The notes under the pieces were generated by a model that was not told where the DNA came from, made no database searches, and saw nothing but the letters and a program-made list of their open reading frames with translations. From positions 1 to 64,000 of the forward strand of contig JAGRPI010000012.1 of assembly GCA_019449635.1 (NCBI GenBank): 64,000 nucleotides of DNA. Direction: 5' to 3'. Positions 1 to 11,257 of the stretch are shown here, piece after piece. This DNA comes from Candidatus Ferrigenium bremense (GTDB lineage Bacteria > Pseudomonadota > Gammaproteobacteria > Burkholderiales > Gallionellaceae). How positions within the stretch are numbered: position 1 is the first letter of the stretch; each line of letters starts with the position of its first letter. The translations under genes were made by a program, and so were the position numbers.

Positions 1-1
1 A

Positions 2-514
2 GCAAAGAAACCGGCAGCTAAAAAGGCAGTAGCCAAAAAGCCAGCCGCTAAAAAGGTTGCAGCAAAGAAACCGGCAGCTAAAAAGGCAGTAGCCAAAAAG
101 CCAGTAGCCAAGAAGGCGGTAGCCAAGAAGGCGGTAGCCAAGAAGCCGGCCGCTAAAAAGGCAGTAGCCAAGAAGCCGGCCGCTAAAAAGGCAGTAGCCA
201 AGAAGCCGGCCGCTAAAAAGGCAGTAGCCAAGAAGCCGGCCGCTAAAAAGGTTGCAGCTAAACCGGCAGCCAAAAAGGTTGCAGCTAAACCGGCAGCCAA
301 AAAGGTTGCAGCTAAACCGGCAGCCAAAAAGGTTGCAGCTAAACCGGTAGCCAAAAAGGTTGCAGCTAAACCGGCAGCCAAAAAGGTTGCAGCTAAACCG
401 GCAGCTCCTGTAGCAGCAGCCAAGCCAGCAGCACCGGCTCCTTCTGCACCAGCACCTGTGCGTCCGGCTGCAACATGGCCTTTTCCTACACCGGGGATCG
501 GTAAGCCGAACTAA
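2..514 (+). CDS. Histone H1-like / AlgP-like Lys-Ala-Pro-rich protein, C-terminal part (5' truncated by window edge)
   Basis: Open frame from base 2 reads [19 protein letters not shown]...PTPGIGKPN and stops at TAA 512-514; typical [10 protein letters not shown] repeats. Confidence 0.8.
   Translation, partial: AKKPAAKKAVAKKPAAKKVAAKKPAAKKAVAKKPVAKKAVAKKAVAKKPAAKKAVAKKPAAKKAVAKKPAAKKAVAKKPAAKKVAAKPAAKKVAAKPAAKKVAAKPAAKKVAAKPVAKKVAAKPAAKKVAAKPAAPVAAAKPAAPAPSAPAPVRPAATWPFPTPGIGKPN
151..406 (+). repeat. Coding tandem repeats: 30-bp unit (3 exact copies, 151-240) then 27-bp unit (about 5 copies, 251-385)
   Basis: cgctaaaaaggcagtagccaagaagccggc x3; gttgcagctaaaccggcagccaaaaag x5 (one copy with gtagcc). 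Confidence 0.9.
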
Positions 515-933
515 GTCGGGGTGTGCTGTTGTGGCAGCCGCCACGACACGGTGAGCGAGCCTTCTGGTGTGGGAGGTGCGTGTTCGGCTGCCCCCTGATG
601 CTTCGGCAGTAGGGGTTTTCCCTGGAGCGCTTGGTTCCGGGCGCGCTAATTGGCGCGTACGCCTTTTTATTTCGCTGGCGCGATGTTGGCGTTTTTTGTA
701 GTCGTTGCAGGCTGGATGGTTTGCGGCTGTTTTTGTGCGCCCTGAATCATGTGTTGGGCATGGCGGGAAAATTGTGCGCTCTGAATCGCTCTGTTTGCCT
801 TGTATTCCTGCGGGCAGCATATGCGATATCTCGGATCGCATAGTTTTGCTGTTTGGCAACAAGCTCCAATCAAGCCGGCATTTTCATGCCAGTCCTTTTA
901 GACCGGCCGTTTCATTTCAGCGAGCGCAACAGT

Positions 934-2025
934 TTAGACGTTGAACAGGAAATTCATTATGTCGCCGTCCTGCACGACATAATCCTTACCTTCGACGCGC
1001 ATCTTGCCTTTTTCCTTCGCACCCGCCTCACCACCGCAGGCAATGAAATCAGCATAAGAAATGGTCTGCGCGCGAATGAATCCCTTCTCGAAGTCCGTGT
1101 GGATCACGCCTGCCGCCTGCGGCGCAGTGTCACCCTTGTGGATGGTCCAGGCGCGCACCTCCTTCACGCCGGCAGTGAAATAGGTTTGCAGACCGAGCAG
1201 GTCGTAGCCGGTGCGGATCAGGCGGTTCAAACCGGGTTCATCCAGGCCAAGGTCGGCGAGAAATTCCTTCTTGTCGGCGTCGTCGAGGTCGGCCAACTCT
1301 GCTTCGATTTTGGCGCATAGAGCGACGACAGGTGCCCCTTCTTCCGCCGCATGTTCGCGCAGGCGGTCAAGATGAGGATTGTTCTCGAAGCCATCTTCCA
1401 GCACATTGCCGACATACATTGCGGGTTTGATCGTGAGCAGGCACAGCGGCTTGATGAGATGCTTCTCTTCATCGTTCAAATCAAAGGTGCGCGCGGGCTT
1501 GCCTTCATTCAGATGCGGCAGCAGCTTTTCCAGCACGGCAACCAGCTTCTGCGCATCCTTGTCACCGGACTTGGCCTTCTTGCCGTCGCGCTGGATCGTG
1601 CGCTCCACCACGGCAAGGTCAGCCAGCGCCAGTTCGGTGAGGATGACTTCGATGTCGGATATGGGATCGACGCGTCCGGCCACATGCACCACGTTGGGAT
1701 CATCGAAACAACGCACCACGTTGACGATAGCATCGGTCTCGCGGATGTTGGCAAGAAACTGGTTGCCGAGGCCTTCGCCTTTGGATGCGCCAGCGACCAA
1801 TCCGGCAATATCAACGAACTCGACGATGGCAGGCTGCATGCGTTGTGGCTTGACGATCTTCGCGAGCTCGGCCATGCGTGCATCCGGCACCTCAACGATG
1901 CCGACGTTCGGCTCGATGGTGCAGAACGGATAGTTCTCCGCAGCGATGCCGGCCTTGGTCAGCGCATTGAACAAAGTGGATTTGCCGACATTGGGCAGAC
2001 CGACGATTCCGCATTTCAAACTCAT
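934..2025 (-). CDS. ychF: Redox-regulated ATPase / Obg-family GTPase-like YchF
   Basis: [42 protein letters not shown]...; full-length 363 aa. Confidence 0.97.
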   Translation of the reverse strand: MSLKCGIVGLPNVGKSTLFNALTKAGIAAENYPFCTIEPNVGIVEVPDARMAELAKIVKPQRMQPAIVEFVDIAGLVAGASKGEGLGNQFLANIRETDAIVNVVRCFDDPNVVHVAGRVDPISDIEVILTELALADLAVVERTIQRDGKKAKSGDKDAQKLVAVLEKLLPHLNEGKPARTFDLNDEEKHLIKPLCLLTIKPAMYVGNVLEDGFENNPHLDRLREHAAEEGAPVVALCAKIEAELADLDDADKKEFLADLGLDEPGLNRLIRTGYDLLGLQTYFTAGVKEVRAWTIHKGDTAPQAAGVIHTDFEKGFIRAQTISYADFIACGGEAGAKEKGKMRVEGKDYVVQDGDIMNFLFNV

Positions 2026-2050
2026 GGTTGTTCCCTTTTAAAAACTGCAA

Positions 2051-2134
2051 CCCAAAACCCCCTCCAACTCCCCCTAGTCGGGGGAGAGACTGCTCCTCCA
2101 CTGACTAGGGGAGGCCGGGAGGGGTTCGGGTTTA
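2051..2134. repeat. Palindromic intergenic repeat (family A, 'CCCCTTGTCAGGGG/TAGTC' type)
   Basis: cccaaaaccccctccaactccccctagtcgggggagagactg...gactaggggaggccgggaggggttcgggttta; outer and inner inverted repeats; its edge overlaps the pth stop codon. Confidence 0.75.
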
Positions 2135-2707
2135 TGCACTATGCAGCTTCAACATCGCTGCTTCGGTTTTTCCTTCGATGACCAGATGTGCGACATGTAG
2201 CGCGCGCTGCATGGCCTCATCGATCAACTCTCGTTCTTCGCGTCGCGGGTCGTGCAACACGTGGCCGGCTACGTCGGTGCGCTCGCCGGGATGGCCGATA
2301 CCAAGGCGCAGCCGCCAGAAATCTTTTGTGCCGAGGTGCGCGATGATGTCCTTCAGGCCATTATGCCCGCCGTGTCCGCCGCCCAGCTTCAGGCGCGCCA
2401 CACCCGGCGGGAGATCCAGTTCGTCATGCACCACCAGGATTTCCGCCGGGGCGATCTTGTAGAACTGCGCCAGCGCGCCGACCGCACGACCGCTCACATT
2501 CATAAACGTCTGCGGCTTGAGCAGCAGCATCTCATGATCGTGAAACTGGCCTCGCGCCATCAGACCGTGAAACCTGGCTTCGCTCTTGAAGCCCAGATTC
2601 TGCAGGCGTGCAAGCTCATCCACCCACCAATAACCGGCGTTATGCCGGGTGGTTTCATATTCGCGCCCGGGATTGCCCAGGCCGACGATCAGTCGTATCG
2701 ATGACAT
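2132..2707 (-). CDS. pth: Peptidyl-tRNA hydrolase
   Basis: [32 protein letters not shown]... Confidence 0.97.
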   Translation of the reverse strand: MSSIRLIVGLGNPGREYETTRHNAGYWWVDELARLQNLGFKSEARFHGLMARGQFHDHEMLLLKPQTFMNVSGRAVGALAQFYKIAPAEILVVHDELDLPPGVARLKLGGGHGGHNGLKDIIAHLGTKDFWRLRLGIGHPGERTDVAGHVLHDPRREERELIDEAMQRALHVAHLVIEGKTEAAMLKLHSA

Positions 2708-2773
2708 AATGAAAACGAAAAACCCGCCATGCCGTGATCAGCAATGGCGGGTTGCATAACGATGTGCCTTGGC

Positions 2774-3442
2774 TTACTTCTTGGTTTCTTTGGCTGCCGG
2801 AGCAGCGGCTTTACCAGCCGGTGCGGCCGCTGGAGCGGGCGCTGCTTCGACAGCCGCTTCCGCTTCAACCGCGCCGCGCGGCACTTGTACGGTTGCCACC
2901 ACCGCTTCTGCGGTATGTGTGCCGTGTGCGGCAGTTTCCACGCCCTTGGGCAGCTTCAAGTCGGCTACGTGCACGGAATGTCCCAGTTCCAGCTTGCCCA
3001 GATCGACTTCGATGAAGGCGGGCAGATCCTTGGGCAGGCAGATGATATCCAGTTCATTTATCACATGGCTGATCTTGCCGCCGCCGGTTTTCACGCCCGG
3101 CGCGATTTCTGCATTCAGGAAGTGCAACGGCACCTTGATGTGCATCTTTTTCTTGGCATCCACGCGCTGGAAGTCGATGTGCTGCACTTGCTGGCGGAAC
3201 GGGTGCATCACGAAATCGCGCAACAGCACGGATTCCTTATTGCCTTCCAGGTTCAGCGTCAGCACGGAAGCATGGAATGCCTCCGAGCGCAGCTTGTGAT
3301 ACAGGTCATTGTGATCCAGTTCGATCATTACGACGTCGCCGGAGCCATAGACAATTCCTGGCACGCGGCCGGAATTACGCAGACGGCGGCTCGCACCCGT
3401 ACCTTGCGCTTTGCGGGTTGTTACATTGATTTCGATAGGCAT
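2774..3442 (-). CDS. rplY: 50S ribosomal protein L25/general stress protein Ctc
   Basis: [33 protein letters not shown]...; start trimmed from the longer ORF. Confidence 0.93.
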   Translation of the reverse strand: MPIEINVTTRKAQGTGASRRLRNSGRVPGIVYGSGDVVMIELDHNDLYHKLRSEAFHASVLTLNLEGNKESVLLRDFVMHPFRQQVQHIDFQRVDAKKKMHIKVPLHFLNAEIAPGVKTGGGKISHVINELDIICLPKDLPAFIEVDLGKLELGHSVHVADLKLPKGVETAAHGTHTAEAVVATVQVPRGAVEAEAAVEAAPAPAAAPAGKAAAPAAKETKK

Positions 3443-3538
3443 TTCACTTCTCCAAAAAACAGGCTTGCCCGCGACCAGGCAAACCCCACTTTGCAGCAAC
3501 CCCCATGGCTGCCGCTTATTTTATTCGGTGAACCCGTG

Positions 3539-4495
3539 CTATTCAGTGAACAGCGAGCTCACCGATTCTTCGTTGTTGATGCGGCGTATCGTTTCCGCCA
3601 GCAATTCTGCCGTGCTCAGCTGGCGTATGCGCTTGCAGTTGCGCGCCGCTTCGTTCAGCGGGATGGTGTCGGTGACGACCAATTCATCCAGCGCGGAATT
3701 TTCGATGCGCTCTATTGCCGGGCCGGACAGCACCGGGTGGGTACAGTAGGCCAGCACGCGTGCCGCGCCTTTTTCCTTCAGTGCATTAGCGGCTTCGCAC
3801 AATGTGTTGGCGGTATCCACCATGTCGTCCATGATCAGGCAGGTGCGCCCCACCACGTCGCCGATGATGTTCATCACCTTCGCCACATTCGGCTTGGGAC
3901 GGCGCTTGTCGATGATCGCCAGATCCGCTTCCAGTTCCTTGGCCAGCGCGCGGGCACGTACCACGCCGCCCACGTCCGGCGACACCACGATCAGGTTCGG
4001 GTAATTGTTCTTCCACACGTCGGACAGCAGGATCGGGCTGGCGTAGATGTTGTCCACCGGAATATCGAAAAAGCCCTGTATCTGGTCGGAGTGCAAGTCC
4101 ATGGTGAGCAGCCGGTCCACCCCGGCGCCGGTGAGCATGTCGGCCACCACCTTGGCGGTGATCGCGACGCGCGCCGAGCGCGGGCGGCGATCCTGGCGCG
4201 CGTAGCCGAAATACGGCATCGCGGCGGTGATCCGTCCGGCAGAGGCGCGCTTCAGCGCATCCACCATTACCATCACTTCCATCAGGCTGTCGTTGGTCGG
4301 CGCACAAGTGGATTGCAATACGAACACGTCCTTGCCGCGCACGTTCTCGAGGAGCTCCACCATCACCTCGCCGTCGGAAAAACGACCTACCGTGGCACGG
4401 CCGAGATGGATGTGCAGGTGCTGCGCGACTGCTGCGGCAAGCTTCGGATTGGCATTGCCGGTGAATACCATCAGGCGGTCGTAGGACACGTGCAA
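3539..4495 (-). CDS. prs: Ribose-phosphate pyrophosphokinase
   Basis: [19 protein letters not shown]...[19 protein letters not shown]...[13 protein letters not shown]. Confidence 0.97.
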   Translation of the reverse strand: MHVSYDRLMVFTGNANPKLAAAVAQHLHIHLGRATVGRFSDGEVMVELLENVRGKDVFVLQSTCAPTNDSLMEVMVMVDALKRASAGRITAAMPYFGYARQDRRPRSARVAITAKVVADMLTGAGVDRLLTMDLHSDQIQGFFDIPVDNIYASPILLSDVWKNNYPNLIVVSPDVGGVVRARALAKELEADLAIIDKRRPKPNVAKVMNIIGDVVGRTCLIMDDMVDTANTLCEAANALKEKGAARVLAYCTHPVLSGPAIERIENSALDELVVTDTIPLNEAARNCKRIRQLSTAELLAETIRRINNEESVSSLFTE

Positions 4496-4538
4496 CCCCT
4501 TAAAGAATCAAAAACAACAGGACAAACACTCTGAGATA

Positions 4539-4613
4539 TGGCTGGGGAGGTAGGGATCGAACCTACGAATGCCGGAATCAAAATCCGGTGCCTTACCACT
4601 TGGCGACTCCCCA
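4539..4613 (-). tRNA. tRNA-Gln(TTG)
   Basis: Reverse complement TGGGGAGTCGCCAAGTGGTAAGGCACCGGATTTTGATTCCGGCATTCGTAGGTTCGATCCCTACCTCCCCAGCCA; cloverleaf with TTG anticodon and encoded CCA. Confidence 0.95.
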
Positions 4614-4618
4614 ATAAC

Positions 4619-5491
4619 TTAATCGAGCACCCAATCATGCAACGGATGCCTTGCTAAACCTTGCGCCACCACGCCGCGCATATCGTGCGGCAACTGCCGC
4701 ATTACCGCTTCGGCCTGGTCGCGACTGCCGAATTCGGCAAACACGCAGGCACCCGACCCGGTCATCATCGCGTTACCTGAATTATCCAGCCAGGCTAAAT
4801 AACGCGCTACTTCAGGGTAAAGCTCGCACACCACGGATTGCAGATCGTTGCGCAGTTGCCGTTTTTCGCCGGCGGCACACTCCAGTTGCCGCTCCGAAAG
4901 GGCGCGCATTGTGATGGAAACCGTATTCCGTGTCAATTCCGGATGCGCAAAAATCTCTGCGGTCGGCACCTGCACCGGAGGGAACAGCACCACATACCAC
5001 GCCTCCGGCAATGGGTAGGCCTGCAACTCTTCGCCCACGCCCTCGGCAAAGGCGTTCTTGCCGAACACGAACACCGGCACATCCGCGCCCAGGCGCAGGC
5101 CGAGCCGCATCAGGTGCGCGCGCGGCAAACCCAGCGACCAGAGGCGATTCAGCGCGATCAGCGTGGTTGCCGCATCCGAACTGCCGCCGCCCAGGCCGCC
5201 GCCCATCGGGATATGTTTTTCAAGCGAGATGTCCACGCCCAACGTGCATCCGGTCTCGCCTTGCAACAGCCGTGCCGCGCGCACGCACAAGTCCTGCTCC
5301 TCGGCCACGCCCTCGATGGTATTGGTACGCCGCACCGCGCCATCCTTGCGCAGGGTGAAATGCAGCGTGTCATGCAGATCGATGAAGCGGAACAGGGTTT
5401 GCAACTGATGATAATTGTCCGGCCTGCGCCCGACGACGTGCAGGAACAGGTTAAGCTTGGCCGGCGCGGGGCAGGTGATCGTTCGCGTCAT
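4619..5491 (-). CDS. ispE: 4-diphosphocytidyl-2-C-methyl-D-erythritol kinase
   Basis: PAPAKLNLFLHVVGRRPDNYHQLQTLF...KHIPMGGGLGGGSSDAATTL. Confidence 0.96.
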   Translation of the reverse strand: MTRTITCPAPAKLNLFLHVVGRRPDNYHQLQTLFRFIDLHDTLHFTLRKDGAVRRTNTIEGVAEEQDLCVRAARLLQGETGCTLGVDISLEKHIPMGGGLGGGSSDAATTLIALNRLWSLGLPRAHLMRLGLRLGADVPVFVFGKNAFAEGVGEELQAYPLPEAWYVVLFPPVQVPTAEIFAHPELTRNTVSITMRALSERQLECAAGEKRQLRNDLQSVVCELYPEVARYLAWLDNSGNAMMTGSGACVFAEFGSRDQAEAVMRQLPHDMRGVVAQGLARHPLHDWVLD

Positions 5492-5508
5492 TTTGAGAAA
5501 AACATCTC

Positions 5509-5637
5509 ACCACGAAGCGCACGAAGATCACAAGGATTTTTCATGGAGCAGCATGCTCGAAAATATACTCCCAAGATGCCCCTATTCTTAAAGTAACGCA
5601 TGGTTTTTCTTCGCGACCTTCGTGTTCTTCGTGGTTC
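5509..5637. repeat. Intergenic inverted repeat ('ACCACGAAG...CTTCGTGGT' type)
   Basis: caccacgaagcgcacgaagatcac ... cgaccttcgtgttcttcgtggtt; inverted ends about 130 bp apart. Confidence 0.6.
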
Positions 5638-5653
5638 AAATGCAAGATTCAGG

Positions 5654-6217
5654 TTATGGCAGTTCCCACTCGTCGATCAGCAACTGCATCTGCAAGCCGT
5701 CGCGGCTCAGTTGCAGGCGCGTCGGCAAGCTGTCCTGCATGGCGGCGGAATGGCGCAGGTAGCGTATCTCCCAGCCATCCTGGCGCAGCACGGCGATCTG
5801 GCCATTGCCGTTGCGCTCGATTTGCGCCGGGCTTCCCGTTTCCGCCAAACCCAGCACCCAATGGTGCAGGCCGCGCAACGGCAGATACCAGCCGAGCACC
5901 TGTTGCATCAGGGTTTCCGCATCGCCGGCCTGGTAATGCTTGTCGCCGTCGTCCAGCGTCGCATTCTGCGCGTCGCGATAGACGCGCGCGGCGGTCTGCC
6001 CGAGCGGCGCAAGCAGCAGGATATCGTCGGATTGCGCCGTATGCGTCCAGCGCAATCCGGCGGAGTGGCGCGTGCCGTTGTAATTGACCGCAATGCGCCC
6101 GTTCAGCGCAAACGCTGCGGATTCCGGTTGTGCGGGACGCACGGCCGGCGCGGGTGCGGACGGCAACAACGCGCAGCCGCTCAACATGCCTGCCAGCAAT
6201 ATGCCCATCCACCGCAT
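5654..6217 (-). CDS. lolB: Outer-membrane lipoprotein insertion protein LolB
   Basis: MRWMGILLAGMLSGCALLPSAP lipobox; ALNGRIAVNYNGTRHSAGLRWTH; syntenic upstream of ispE. Confidence 0.85.
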   Translation of the reverse strand: MRWMGILLAGMLSGCALLPSAPAPAVRPAQPESAAFALNGRIAVNYNGTRHSAGLRWTHTAQSDDILLLAPLGQTAARVYRDAQNATLDDGDKHYQAGDAETLMQQVLGWYLPLRGLHHWVLGLAETGSPAQIERNGNGQIAVLRQDGWEIRYLRHSAAMQDSLPTRLQLSRDGLQMQLLIDEWELP

Positions 6218-7929
6218 CAGGGAATGAATTTCTTGATGACGGTCTGCAACGGAGTGCTGCCGGGATTGGCCTTGAGGCTGTCCTGCCAGACCTTCCGGGC
6301 CTCCTCCTTGTCGCCATGCACCCACAAGACTTCGCCAAGATGCGCCGCGACTTCAGGGTCGGGGTTGCCGGCAAAGGCGCGCCGCAGCAGCTTCAGGCTC
6401 TCGTCCAGCCTGCCGCTGCGGTAGTAGCCCCAGCCCACGCTGTCCATGATGGCGGCATCGTCGGGGGCGAGCTGCAAGGCTTTTTCCACCAGTTCAACCG
6501 CTTCCGCAAGCCGCTCGTTGCGTTCCAGCAGGCTGTAGCCCAGTGCGTTGTAAGCGTGCGCGTGGTCGGGCTTGATCTGGATCAGCTTGCGGATCAATTG
6601 CTCGAACACATCCGGTTTGCCGATCTTGTCGGCCAGCATCGCGGTTTCGTAAAGCAGGTCGGGATGGTTGGGCAGTTTCGCCAAGCCCTGCTGCAGCACC
6701 TGGTAGGCCTCCTCCAGCCGCTTCGCCTCGCGCAACAGTTGCGCCTCGATCAGCAACAGTTGTACGCGCTGCTGATTGTTGGCGGCCTGCGTCTGTTGCA
6801 GGTATTCCCTTGCCTCATCCAGTTTGCCGCGCTTGCTCAGCAGATAGGCAACGCGCAGACGTGCCGCGAACTGGTATTCGCCGCCCTTTACTTCGCGATA
6901 ATGCGCTATCGCCTCACCTTCGTTTTCCTTGGCCTCGCCCAGCTGCCCGAGGTAATACTGCACCGTATCCTGGTCTTTTTTGCCTTTTTCGAGCGCCCGC
7001 TGCAGTTGCGCCTCCGCATCCCCCAAATCGTTCATCTGCAGGGAGATCAGTGCGATCGCAAATGCCAGGTCGGGACTGTCCGGATTGTCTTTCGCCAAGC
7101 GCTGGAATTCGGCGCGCGATAGCCGGTATTGCTTCTGCTCCAGCAGCGCGCGGGCATATTGCAAACGGATTTCGCGTGCGTCCGGATATTCGGACAGATA
7201 GCTGCGCAACACCTCCAGAGCCAGTTGCGGGGTATTTTTCTGCAACAACTGGGCCTCCAGCGAGGCTGCCATATCCCATTCCGGGCGCAGGCTGCGCGCC
7301 TGCTGCACTTCGCTTGACGCAAGCGTATGGTCGCCGGCCTGCTGCGCCAGTTGCGCTACCGACCAATGTGCCTCTGCGACCTGCGGATAGGGCTGTGCGA
7401 GATTGCGCATCAGCTTCAATGCGGCGGGCTTGTCGGGATAAGGGGCGATCAGCTGGAATATCTGTATGAAACCGGTGCCGGGATGCGTTTTTTCCGCTGC
7501 CAGCACCTTGGCCAGCTCCGGCTGCGCCTCGTCCAGTTTCCCGCCGCGCACCAATACCGAAGCCAGCATGCGTCCCGCCAGAGGTGAAGCCGGCTCGATT
7601 TCCTGCCATTGCCGGAATGCTTCGATCGACTTGTTCATGTCGCCGGACTCGAATGCCAGTTGCGCGGCGCGCCTTGCCAGGCGCGGATCGCGGGTTTTCC
7701 TGGCGATGTCCGCGCTGCCTTCCACGGCCAATGCCTTGTGCCCGCGCTGGTTGGCGATCTCGGTCAGCAGGAATTCATAGAGCAACTCGTCGCTCAATTC
7801 GACATTAGGCAGCACCAGCGTGGCTTCCGCCTGCGGCTCGGGAGGCGGTGCCGGCTCGGTGCGCTGGGGAGCTTGCGCGCAGGCGGTGAGCAGCAAACTG
7901 CCGGCGATGAGGTAAATGAACGGGTTCAT
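6217..7929 (-). CDS. TPR-repeat lipoprotein
   Basis: MNPFIYLIAGSLLLTACAQ lipobox and many TPR motifs; overlaps the lolB start. Confidence 0.85.
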   Translation of the reverse strand: MNPFIYLIAGSLLLTACAQAPQRTEPAPPPEPQAEATLVLPNVELSDELLYEFLLTEIANQRGHKALAVEGSADIARKTRDPRLARRAAQLAFESGDMNKSIEAFRQWQEIEPASPLAGRMLASVLVRGGKLDEAQPELAKVLAAEKTHPGTGFIQIFQLIAPYPDKPAALKLMRNLAQPYPQVAEAHWSVAQLAQQAGDHTLASSEVQQARSLRPEWDMAASLEAQLLQKNTPQLALEVLRSYLSEYPDAREIRLQYARALLEQKQYRLSRAEFQRLAKDNPDSPDLAFAIALISLQMNDLGDAEAQLQRALEKGKKDQDTVQYYLGQLGEAKENEGEAIAHYREVKGGEYQFAARLRVAYLLSKRGKLDEAREYLQQTQAANNQQRVQLLLIEAQLLREAKRLEEAYQVLQQGLAKLPNHPDLLYETAMLADKIGKPDVFEQLIRKLIQIKPDHAHAYNALGYSLLERNERLAEAVELVEKALQLAPDDAAIMDSVGWGYYRSGRLDESLKLLRRAFAGNPDPEVAAHLGEVLWVHGDKEEARKVWQDSLKANPGSTPLQTVIKKFIP

Positions 7930-7977
7930 AAAATGCAGCGGTTGAGGTGGACGCACATTATACATAGCGGCATGAAT

Positions 7978-8140
7978 CTACTGCGCGACTCCGGGGCGGG
8001 GTCGGGCGGTGTTGGTTCCGGCATAACATGCTGCGCATGTGAGCCTGCACCGCAACTTCGTTGTCGCGCTCTTCACATACTGCTGGCTCCGGGCGCTGTG
8101 CTCCGGCCTCCCCCGCCCCGGAGCCGCTCGTTACGATTCC
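7978..8140. repeat. Intergenic inverted-repeat element (family C, shared ends with 14614-14735)
   Basis: ctactgcgcgactccggggcgggg ... ccccgccccggagccgctcgttacg. Confidence 0.5.
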
Positions 8141-8232
8141 TGCTGCTATGTATGGCAAAATCCGGCACACGGCATGCTGGCGGCAAAGGCGTTGCTCCCG
8201 AGAATAGAGTGCCCCGGTTTATAGAGGTTCCC

Positions 8233-8844
8233 TTATTTCTCCAGCCAGTCCTGCAGGAACGCCCATTGTTCCAGCTCGCGTTCGGCGAGGTAGGGCGGCA
8301 GGTCGAACAGGGATTTTCCTTCGAAGGCGGCATTCACATACACCTGCGTTTCGCGCAGGTAGGCCAGGATCGGCAGGTCGAGGGTGGAGAGGAAATGCTC
8401 CAGCGCCCAGGCGGCCTTGGTGCGCATCTCCATGCGCATGCCGACGATGCCGATGTGGCATTTGTTCTTGCGCACCGTCTTTTCCTCGGCCAGCGCCTGC
8501 AGGAAGTCGCGGCTGGCTTGCAGGTCGAACAACGAAGGGGCGACCGGCACGATGATCTTGTGCGCCAGTTTGACGGCATGGTCAAGGTTCTTGCCATGCA
8601 GGCCGGCGGGCGAGTCGATCACCAGCCAGTCATTAGGCCGGTCATGCGCTTTTTTGGAGTCGAGCGTGCGGATGCGCGGCAGATCGGCGGGGCGCGTGGC
8701 GAGCCACAAGGCCGAGGATTGTTGCCGGTCCAGGTCGAGCATCGCCACCTGCTGCCCGCGGCTGGCCAGATAGCCGGCAATATTGATCGACAGCGTGGTC
8801 TTGCCGCTGCCACCTTTTGGATTTGCAACCAGAATCGTCTTCAT
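8233..8844 (-). CDS. ParA/MinD-family ATPase (plasmid-partition-like)
   Basis: MKTILVANPKGGSGKTTLSINIAGYLASRG deviant Walker A. Confidence 0.88.
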   Translation of the reverse strand: MKTILVANPKGGSGKTTLSINIAGYLASRGQQVAMLDLDRQQSSALWLATRPADLPRIRTLDSKKAHDRPNDWLVIDSPAGLHGKNLDHAVKLAHKIIVPVAPSLFDLQASRDFLQALAEEKTVRKNKCHIGIVGMRMEMRTKAAWALEHFLSTLDLPILAYLRETQVYVNAAFEGKSLFDLPPYLAERELEQWAFLQDWLEK

Positions 8845-8876
8845 TTCAGGGCACCTTTCAGTTTTTTCCCGTGAAC

Positions 8877-10355
8877 TTACCTGCGGCCTCCCAACAACGA
8901 GCCCAGCACGCCGCGGATGATCTGTCGCCCGACTTCCGAACCGATGGCGCGCGCGGCGCTCTTGGCCAGTGCCTCGGCGGCACCCTCGCGGCGCCTTCCT
9001 CCTCCCAGCACGCTGCCCAGCATCCCGCCCAGCCCGCCACTCTCGGCTGGGGCGGGTTGTGCGGTAGCCTGCTTTTCGGCGGTGCGCCCCTTGAGTATCT
9101 CGTAAGCCGATTCGCGATTCACGGCTTTTTCGTAATGTCCGGCGAGCAGCGAATCCTGCATGAGGGTTTCGCGTTCAGCATCCGTGAGCGGGCCGATCTG
9201 CGCCTGCGGCGGGATGATGAAGGCGCGCTCGACGATACCCGGCGTACCCTTCTCATCGAGGCAGGAGACCAGCGCCTCGCCGACGCCGAGTTCGGTGATG
9301 ATGGAGGTTTCATCCAGTTCTGGATTGTCGCGCATGGTTTCGGCTGCGGCTATTACGGCTTTCTGGTCGCGCGGGCTGAAGGCGCGCAGCGCATGCTGGA
9401 TGCGGTTGCCGAGCTGGCCCAGCACCTTGTCCGGCACGTCGGCGGGATTCTGCGTGACGAAATACACGCCCACGCCCTTGGAGCGGATCAGGCGCACCAC
9501 CTGTTCGATCTTGTCGAGCAGCGCGGTGGGCGCGTTGCTGAACAGCAGGTGCGCCTCGTCGAAAAAGAACACCAGCTTGGGCTTGGCGAGGTCGCCCGCT
9601 TCCGGCAGGTTCTCGAACAGTTCGGCGAGCAGCCACAGCAGCATCGTTGAGTACACCTTGGGTGAGGTCATCAACTGGTCGGCAGCGAGGATGTTGATCA
9701 TGCCGCAGCCGTCGCTGCCGGTCTGCATCAGGTCGGCGATGTTGAGCATCGGCTCGCCGAACAGCTTGTCGCCGCCCTGCGTTTCGATCTGCAGCAGGCC
9801 GCGTTGGATCGCGCCGATGCTGGCGGTGGAGATGTTGCCGTATTCGGTGGTGTAATCGGCGGCATTGTCGCCCACGTTCTGCACCATAGCGCGCAGATCC
9901 TTCAGGTCGAGCAGCAGCAGGCCGTTGTCGTCGGCAATCTTGAATACCAGCGAGAGCACGCCCTGCTGCACCTCGTTGAGGTTCAGCATGCGCCCGAGCA
10001 GCAGCGGCCCCATGTCGGAAACGGTGGCGCGCAGCGGGTGCCCCATTTTTCCGAACACGTCCCAGAATGTCACCGGATAGGCGCGATGGGAAAAGCCTTC
10101 CAGCCTGAGCTGTTCCACCCGTGCGGCGATTTTTGCGTTGCCGCCGCCGGTTTTGCCGATGCCGGACAGGTCGCCTTTGATGTCGGAGAGGAATACCGGC
10201 ACGCCGATGCGGCTGAACGCTTCCGCCAGCGTCTGTAACGTGACGGTCTTGCCGCTGCCGGTCGCACCGGTGATCAGCCCGTGGCGGTTGGCCATCTGCG
10301 GCAACAGGCAGAGTTCATGTTTGGCGTTCCTGGCGATCAGCAGCGGTTCGGTCAT
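8877..10355 (-). CDS. HerA-like/DUF853 helicase-like NTPase
   Basis: [45 protein letters not shown]; start trimmed to [10 protein letters not shown]. Confidence 0.9.
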   Translation of the reverse strand: MTEPLLIARNAKHELCLLPQMANRHGLITGATGSGKTVTLQTLAEAFSRIGVPVFLSDIKGDLSGIGKTGGGNAKIAARVEQLRLEGFSHRAYPVTFWDVFGKMGHPLRATVSDMGPLLLGRMLNLNEVQQGVLSLVFKIADDNGLLLLDLKDLRAMVQNVGDNAADYTTEYGNISTASIGAIQRGLLQIETQGGDKLFGEPMLNIADLMQTGSDGCGMINILAADQLMTSPKVYSTMLLWLLAELFENLPEAGDLAKPKLVFFFDEAHLLFSNAPTALLDKIEQVVRLIRSKGVGVYFVTQNPADVPDKVLGQLGNRIQHALRAFSPRDQKAVIAAAETMRDNPELDETSIITELGVGEALVSCLDEKGTPGIVERAFIIPPQAQIGPLTDAERETLMQDSLLAGHYEKAVNRESAYEILKGRTAEKQATAQPAPAESGGLGGMLGSVLGGGRRREGAAEALAKSAARAIGSEVGRQIIRGVLGSLLGGRR

Positions 10356-10438
10356 GGCAGTCCGGCTTGGGTTGGCCTGTATTGGGATATTGAAGCGTAA
10401 ATGATAACATCGCACCATGATTTTTTTGGGGGAACAGC

Positions 10439-11164
10439 ATGGCCGGGCATAGCAAGTGGGCAAACATTCAACACCGCAAGGGCAAGCAGGACGTCAAGCG
10501 CGGCAAAATCTTCACGCGACTGATCAAAGAGATCACCGTCGCGGCGCGCATGGGCGGCGGCGATCCGGGAGCCAATCCGCGCCTGCGCCTGGCGATTGAA
10601 AAGGCGCGCGAAAACAACATGCCGAAAGATACCGTGGAGAATGCGATCAAGCGCGGCAGCGGCCAGCTCGAGGGGGTGAATTACGAGGAGCTGCGCTACG
10701 AAGGCTACGGCATCAACGGCGCGGCGGTGATGGTGGATTGCATGACCGACAACAAGACGCGCACCGTCGCGGAAGTGCGCCATGCCTTTGCCAAGAACGG
10801 CGGCAATCTGGGAACGGACGGCTCGGTGGCTTTCCTGTTCAAGCATTGCGGACAGATGATCTTCGCGCCGGGCACCGACGAGAACGGCCTGATGGAAGTC
10901 GCGCTGGATGCCGGCGCGGAGGATATTTCGACCAACGACGACGGCAGCATCGAAGTGATCACTGCGCCGCATGATTTTGTGAACGTGAAGCAGGCATTGG
11001 AAGCGGCGGGCTACAAACCGGAATTCGGCGAAGTCATCATGAAGCCCGCCAACGAAGTGGTCTTTACCGGCGACGATGCGGCGAAGATGCAGAAGCTGCT
11101 CGATGCGCTGGAAGACCTGGACGATGTACAGGAGGTTTATACCACTGCGGTGATCGAAGAGTGA
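10439..11164 (+). CDS. yebC: YebC/PmpR-family transcriptional regulator/translation factor
   Basis: [32 protein letters not shown]. Confidence 0.97.
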   Translation: MAGHSKWANIQHRKGKQDVKRGKIFTRLIKEITVAARMGGGDPGANPRLRLAIEKARENNMPKDTVENAIKRGSGQLEGVNYEELRYEGYGINGAAVMVDCMTDNKTRTVAEVRHAFAKNGGNLGTDGSVAFLFKHCGQMIFAPGTDENGLMEVALDAGAEDISTNDDGSIEVITAPHDFVNVKQALEAAGYKPEFGEVIMKPANEVVFTGDDAAKMQKLLDALEDLDDVQEVYTTAVIEE

Positions 11165-11173
11165 GGGGCGAGG

Positions 11174-11257
11174 AAAAACCAACCCCCCCAGCCCCCCTTG
11201 TCAGGGGGGAGCGCATAGTTCTCCCCCTGACAAGGGGGGGGTAGAGGGGGTTGGTTT
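11174..11257. repeat. Palindromic repeat family A, nested palindromes
   Basis: aaaaccaacccccccagccccccttgtcaggggggag...ctccccctgacaagggggggtagagggggttggtttt; overlaps the TTG start region of ruvC. Confidence 0.8.

Noticed and set aside
151-406. CRISPR array candidate from regular repeats
   Set aside because: Units are contiguous, coding and have no unique spacers; no cas genes in the window.
515-933. Small ORFs (e.g. 631-843) and possible ncRNA in the gap after the histone-like gene
   Set aside because: No RBS-supported or domain-bearing ORF and no recognisable RNA family; only a repeat relative around 547-585 stands out.
2744-4534. 596-aa plus-strand ORF
   Set aside because: Antisense to rplY and prs, which have clear protein homology; composition is shadow-ORF-like.
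8233-10355. ParA-like plus HerA-like genes as a possible defence or plasmid partition system
   Set aside because: No ParB, nuclease or other defence partner is adjacent; both are commonly chromosomal, so there is not enough support.
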